Assembly: GCA_000310025.1 (NCBI GenBank)
Contig: FN649729.1
Span: 4,713,915-4,777,914 of the forward strand
DNA: 64,000 bases
Reading direction: 5' to 3'
DNA from: Ectocarpus siliculosus
Lineage: Eukaryota; Sar; Phaeophyceae; Ectocarpales; Ectocarpaceae
How positions within the stretch are numbered: position 1 is the first letter of the stretch; every line of letters begins with the position of its first letter. The notes beneath the pieces are model-generated. The model was not told the DNA's origin. It saw only the letters and a program-made list of their open reading frames with translations, and searched no databases. The translations under genes and the position numbers were made by a program. This document shows positions 59,668 through 64,000 of the stretch, piece after piece.

Positions 59668-62600
59668 TCAATAAACTTCGAGGGGGCCCATGATGATGCA
59701 GCGCTTGGTTCCCATGTCGTCAGTTTCCTTGATCCTGCTCGCGCACCCCCAGCCGGGCTCTTCTTCGGAGGACACGACGGAAGCCATAATGCTAGAACCT
59801 GAATAGGAAAATTGCAGGGCAGGGAAAAAAATGTGAATCGCAGCACTCATGGCAAGAGTACATAGACCATGCCTCGAACCGTGAGCGAGTGGGCTACAAC
59901 GTTGCTATCCATGTAGACTGCTAAGATTGATGCAAGGGGTACACGAAACACGATGAGTGGTCAGTACTCTCCGCACCCCTTGCTTGTCTGCTACACCCGC
60001 AAGACCGCTGCGGCATTCAATTGCTAACACTTCCATTCGTTGAAGGTGTCGAGCATGTCTCATAGGTCGCCGAGACCACGACTTTGATGAGGGATGCAGC
60101 ACCTGGAAATGATGAGAGAAAAAGAAGCACTTCCCAAGATTACGCCAAAGAAAGTACTGGAATGTGCAAACTCATACGAAAGAATTCAAACCAGCCCACC
60201 GTCGAAGCCGACGTAGTGCCCAGAAGCCGTCGCGATCGAAATCATGCCGTAGCTGCCGACATCGGTCCACGTGTACTCGGCCAAGTTGAGGGACGTTGGA
60301 AAGGTGGAGTAAGGTTCATCGGAGGTGGCGGTCTGAATATCGTCCTCCCACGAAGTCATGACGTACTCCATTTCAGAGTCGGAGTCCCCTGGCGTCACTA
60401 ATACACTCAGTATCACCCTCGCCTAGAAAACAGAAAACGGAGGGGGGGGAGGGGGTCCGTGAAGACGAGGTATCTGTTTGAAAGCAGCTCTACCAGAGTG
60501 CCTGAAGGAGAAAAAGTAAACCGGTGAAAACTGAAGATAGGATGATGAGCGGTGGTGCTGCAGCCTGCTGTCACCGCACCTTGTTGTACACCGACTAAAG
60601 CAAGCAAGTGAACAGGTGGGCGCTGGGGGTAGGGCTCTTGTTCGGGGGAGTTGATTAAGTTGAAGAGGGGATAGGGGAGGCGCGGGCCACCTTCGGAGAG
60701 GGCGCCTTGGACAACATCTTGAGTCTGTGGGCAGTCCGAGAGGAGAAAATGTATCTAATGAATATGAAGTGGATGAATGCAGGCATTTTATGAGATGGAG
60801 GACGTTGGTAGGAAATTTCCCTCGGTTAGTGGCACATGAGCTTTCTGGAGTAGTCGTCATTTGTGGTAAATGATTTCCCCCCCAAAACAAAATGTTTGTG
60901 TCGAAGAACAACACAGAGACGATTGAATTTTGTGTGTGTCTATTTTTCTTGCAGGTATTGCAGTTTTCAAATGTTGTGTCAGGGGAAGACATGGCCAGTT
61001 CAAAGAACAATAAAGAGAAAGAGCATGAACTTACAGGGAATGCTTCATTGTCAGCCATGCAGCCCGCGAAGATGCTGATGGGGCCATTGCTGTAGACCTG
61101 ATTATTTTGATCGGACAAAGTCGGTCAGGGCGGCGAACGTGATCAAGCAAGCTTAAAAAGGACAACATACCTACAACTGACCCGATGTTTCTTCTGCATC
61201 ATTGATCGTATCTGCTTTCGAGCGTTCTCTGCTTGCTGGCGGGATGAAGGTGAGGTATTCTGAAGTCTCTATGCTTCTTTGGGCGTCCCTACAGACGCAG
61301 TTACATGGTCATCGCTCTCACCAAACAATACCGGATGTCTACACAAGACCTTTGAGGGAAACACCGCCTTCTGCTGTGCTTCTACGCAACGTTGAGTCTC
61401 ATGTTGAGCATTTTTCAACGGGTTGCTCTTGTTCAATGTTCTCTCTCCCACAAGGGATGCAAGGAATGGTGCAGAGAACTCTTCAACTCGATTCCACACC
61501 AAATCTGCAAGCGTCGCCTTCAATATTCGAGCCACCAATTCCACTCTTCATCTTCACCTCCTCCTGTACTCCGTCATCTACTACAACGCGCAGTAGTTCG
61601 GATGTCTTGTTGCAGCAGCTTCCGTCGCCGTCAGACTCCTCATCGCCGTCTTCCTCTCCGCCGTCTTCCTCTCCGCCGTCTTCCTCTCCGCCGTCTTCTT
61701 GTTCGCTGTCTTCGTCGCAATCTTCTTGGTTGGGTTTCTTTCTGCGTCCATGTTCTCCACGTTTCGGCTCACGTTCAGGCTTGCGCTTAGGTTCGCGTTC
61801 AGGCTTGCGCTCAGGCTCGCTTTCTGGATCGCGGTCTGCTTCAGGTTCTGGGTCGTTCTCTTCGTCTCCGCCGTCTTCGTCTTCACTGTCTTCATCGCAA
61901 TCTTCTTGGTTGCGTTTGCGCCCACGTTTTTCACGTTTCGGCTCACGTTCAGGTTCAGGTTTACGTTCGTGTTCGCGTTCATCTTCATGCTCTGGTTCGC
62001 TCTCTGGGTCGGTCTCTAGGTCATCCTCTGGGTTGGGGAGGGTAGGTACGATACGGCATCGCGTTGACGAGGGAACGACGACAGAAGAAGAATAGGGGAA
62101 CAATTAAGCTGATGATTCTCAGACCGGCTAGGTAACCAAAACGTTCCTGCTATGCGAAGTGAGTCATAAAACGGCATCGCTTATTCATAACCAATGCCCT
62201 TCGGCCTATGGTTAGCTCTGAACACACAATAAAGGTGACCCAACAAGTTCCAGTAGATCGGATTAGTAGATACGCAAAACGTAGATGTGCGGTGCCCGAC
62301 AATATGAGTGTCTATGGGCAACGCACCAAATGATCGCCCCAGGAATCAGGTTCGTTTCCGCCAGCGTGTTGGCGTCGATAATGTTAACTACTCTACGTGG
62401 GTGGTGGACGCACTCGCGAGTATGTGGAGAACCAAACGGTAAAGGTGGTCGTCCCATCTGAAGGAGGTACGTATGCATGCGTCCGCGTAGCCACTCACGT
62501 CACGAGGAATTAGTCATTTTTTCTGATCCATGTTGGGGCTGGCTGATATTTTAGAATCAGTTTCCACGAAAACCGTTTTTAGAAGCAGTAGTTTTCAAGG

Positions 62601-63393
62601 CAACGGGCTAGGTTCCTGTTTACATGCGAAACAATATTTGAAGAAACACGTACCATCCATCATGCATGGGGCACAGCCTTTGACGGAGCAGGGTTCGGTG
62701 ATGTGGGAGAAGCAACAGTCGTCCGCCGTCGTCACGTCGTTCCTCGAACCGCAACCGGTACCACCGCACCCGCCCTCGCCGCACATTTTCTGTCGGTCAG
62801 ATTGGTTAATGTTCAAAGGCGGTGACGATAATAAGAAAGATCCTACGTTTTTTCTTGGGAGAAGGGTGACACAATGCCGACGCCTCATTAGTACACAAAG
62901 CTGTCAGTCGTGGAGAAAAGGCATTTCGACACGTTTTCCCTGCTCAAACGTGCACCCATGTGGTGGACCCAATTCGGCTCGTGTAAGTTTTTTTCAGTAC
63001 CGTCATGACTAGTTTTTATTTTAAAAGTCTCACCGAGCAGCAGTATCCGTCTTCCAGGATACCGTTCTCGCAGAGGAAGCCAGCCCCACCACTTCCTCTA
63101 CCGCCACCACGGTGGTGACGCCCACCGCCATCTTCTCCTTCGCCGCTGCTGCCGCTGTCGCTGGATCTCTTGTGCCCGCTCTTGCCGCCATGGCCGTTGT
63201 TGGTCAACTCTCTCCGCCACGATCGCTTGCGGGGGAGGTCGTCGGCGTGGGACCCGCGAATGCCGGCCGAAAGGGGATGTGACAGCTCGGCCAACTTTCG
63301 GCCGTTATCATCTTGGAGGGAATCATGATCGCTGGCGCCGACAGAGACCAGCACCGCGGCTCCGAAAAATAGCAGGCAGCCCGAGCCACGCAT
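59668..63393 (-). CDS. Gene B: secreted Cys-rich modular protein, charged stalk
   Basis: Minus-strand exons 63034-63393, 62654-62789, 61558-62027, 61035-61097, 60200-60422 and 59668-59798 join in phase to give 460 residues. Order: signal peptide (MRGSGCLLFFGAAVLVSVGA), linker with a basic patch (PRKRSWRREL) and a Gly/Ser/His-rich stretch, Cys module part 1 ([13 protein letters not shown]), part 2 (CGEGGCGGTGC, DDCC, GCAPC), then a stalk of about 130 residues made of Glu/Arg/Lys/Pro and Asp/Glu repeats with NQEDCDEDSE twice, then the C-terminal domain ([44 protein letters not shown]). It is a full paralogue of gene A (12830-17270, plus): exon 2 is 136 nt in both, and every intron phase agrees. 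It is probably exported; the charged stalk could bind polyanionic wall polymers or metal ions, which is speculation. An in-frame Met at 63600 is rejected because the signal peptide would be buried. Confidence 0.82.
61620..62010 (-). repeat. Repeats encoding the charged stalk of gene B
   Basis: Purine-rich (minus strand) short repeats encode EPER/EPKRKPER units and a GGEEDGGEED tract (three near-identical 15-base units at about 61646-61691). A larger unit of EPxR block plus NQEDCDEDSE occurs twice. Confidence 0.85.
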
Positions 63394-64000
63394 GAGATCG
63401 CTGTAGCAGCAATGGGGGCTGCTCGTACAACGGTTCTGCGTTTCTTTGGGGAACCAGACAAGCAAGCAAGTAGACAAGGAGGGGGGACAGGAAATCAGCG
63501 CGAGGGAGGATTGGAGAGTTTGACTGTAGTTCTTTGTTGTGGGACGGAAGCATGGTTGAAATGTATGCTCCGATAAGCTCAATTCAGGGTCGGGCATCAA
63601 TGGTACAGATGAGCAGTAGGGGTCTCTACAACTCCAGGATTTAATGGCCAGGCAACATGGAAGGGGCAGTCAAAAGCGAGTGCGTACATGGGTGCAGGAC
63701 GCAAAAGGAGGTAGTCTTGTGCAACAGTGAACACCATGTGGAAACAATGTGTCGAGAATCTCGCGAGCTGTCAAGTGTGCCAAAATGGCGAACATTTGGC
63801 AACAAAAGGACAGAGTCTCGGTCAGACATCGAGGGTTCTTAGGCACAAGTACGAAGCTCTCCTAAGAGATCACATGCAAGGGTCCAACGCACAGGACGAG
63901 CTCGTGGTTTTAGAGGGTACCACAATGCAGGCATGCCGAAAGGGTCGAAATGTCTGATTTCATGGCAGGTCGTCGACACAAAGAATATTTTCCTCTCACA
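63394..64000. other. Upstream region of gene B; no gene recognised
   Basis: The first 200 bases should hold the gene B promoter and 5' leader. Beyond 63650 a plus-strand frame (to 63957) reads CVENLASCQVCQNGEHLATK and a basic tail; this faintly resembles an integrase zinc finger end (CxxCQ) but is too short to call. Confidence 0.35.

Noticed and set aside
1-64000. CRISPR arrays, bacterial operons or rRNA genes
   Set aside because: No regularly spaced identical repeats with unique spacers, no Shine-Dalgarno-led gene strings and no rRNA-like segments; the gene structure is eukaryotic.

Overview
The window looks like nuclear DNA of a multicellular stramenopile, most likely a brown alga of the Ectocarpus type. 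The reasons are protein-coding genes split into many short exons by introns of about 0.1-1.7 kb, mid-range GC, abundant Gln/Asn/Ser/Gly-rich linkers, a Ty3/gypsy element with a chromodomain, and patches of TTAGGG-like sequence. The assignment is inference; no marker gene is present. All gene models were built by eye from exon-like reading frames, GT/AG (occasionally GC/AG) splice sites and matching intron phases, so exon ends may be off by a few bases and 5' ends are often missing.

Layout. 0-2.5 kb (+): 3' part of a WW-domain gene. 3.85-4.20 kb: a 347-bp TRIM-like element with short terminal repeats, primer-binding-like and polypurine sequences. 5.9-8.65 kb (+): the integrase-chromodomain end of a decayed, 5'-truncated Ty3/gypsy retroelement, followed by a 53-bp tandem repeat. 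12.8-17.3 kb (+): gene A, a six-exon secreted Cys-rich protein with an internal tandem duplication of its first two exons. 17.3-22.4 kb: repeat-rich intergenic DNA. 22.4-25.1 kb (-): partial unrecognised gene with a GGCGGTA array in its intron, lying between two inverted copies of a 25-26-bp sequence. 27-31 kb: repeats and weak reading frames, including an array of GCCCATGGGC palindromes. 31.5-34.6 kb (+): gene encoding a long disordered protein. 36.7-37.0 kb (-): possible exon. 37.4-39.7 kb (+): gene with an Ala/Glu helix. 43-50.9 kb (+): a complete Ser/Thr protein kinase domain spread over nine exons. 52.1-55.4 kb (+): six-exon coiled-coil protein. 56.0-58.6 kb (+): partial helical protein with a duplicated start region. 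59.7-63.4 kb (-): gene B, a full paralogue of gene A.

The main discovery is the A/B pair. The two genes face each other about 42 kb apart and share all six exons, all intron phases, an identical 136-nt second exon, an N-terminal signal peptide, a two-part Cys module and a C-terminal domain I do not recognise. Their central linkers are completely different: Pro/Thr/Ser repeats in A, and Glu/Arg/Lys/Asp repeats in B. This looks like a modular secreted (cell-wall or extracellular-matrix) protein family with a fast-evolving stalk.
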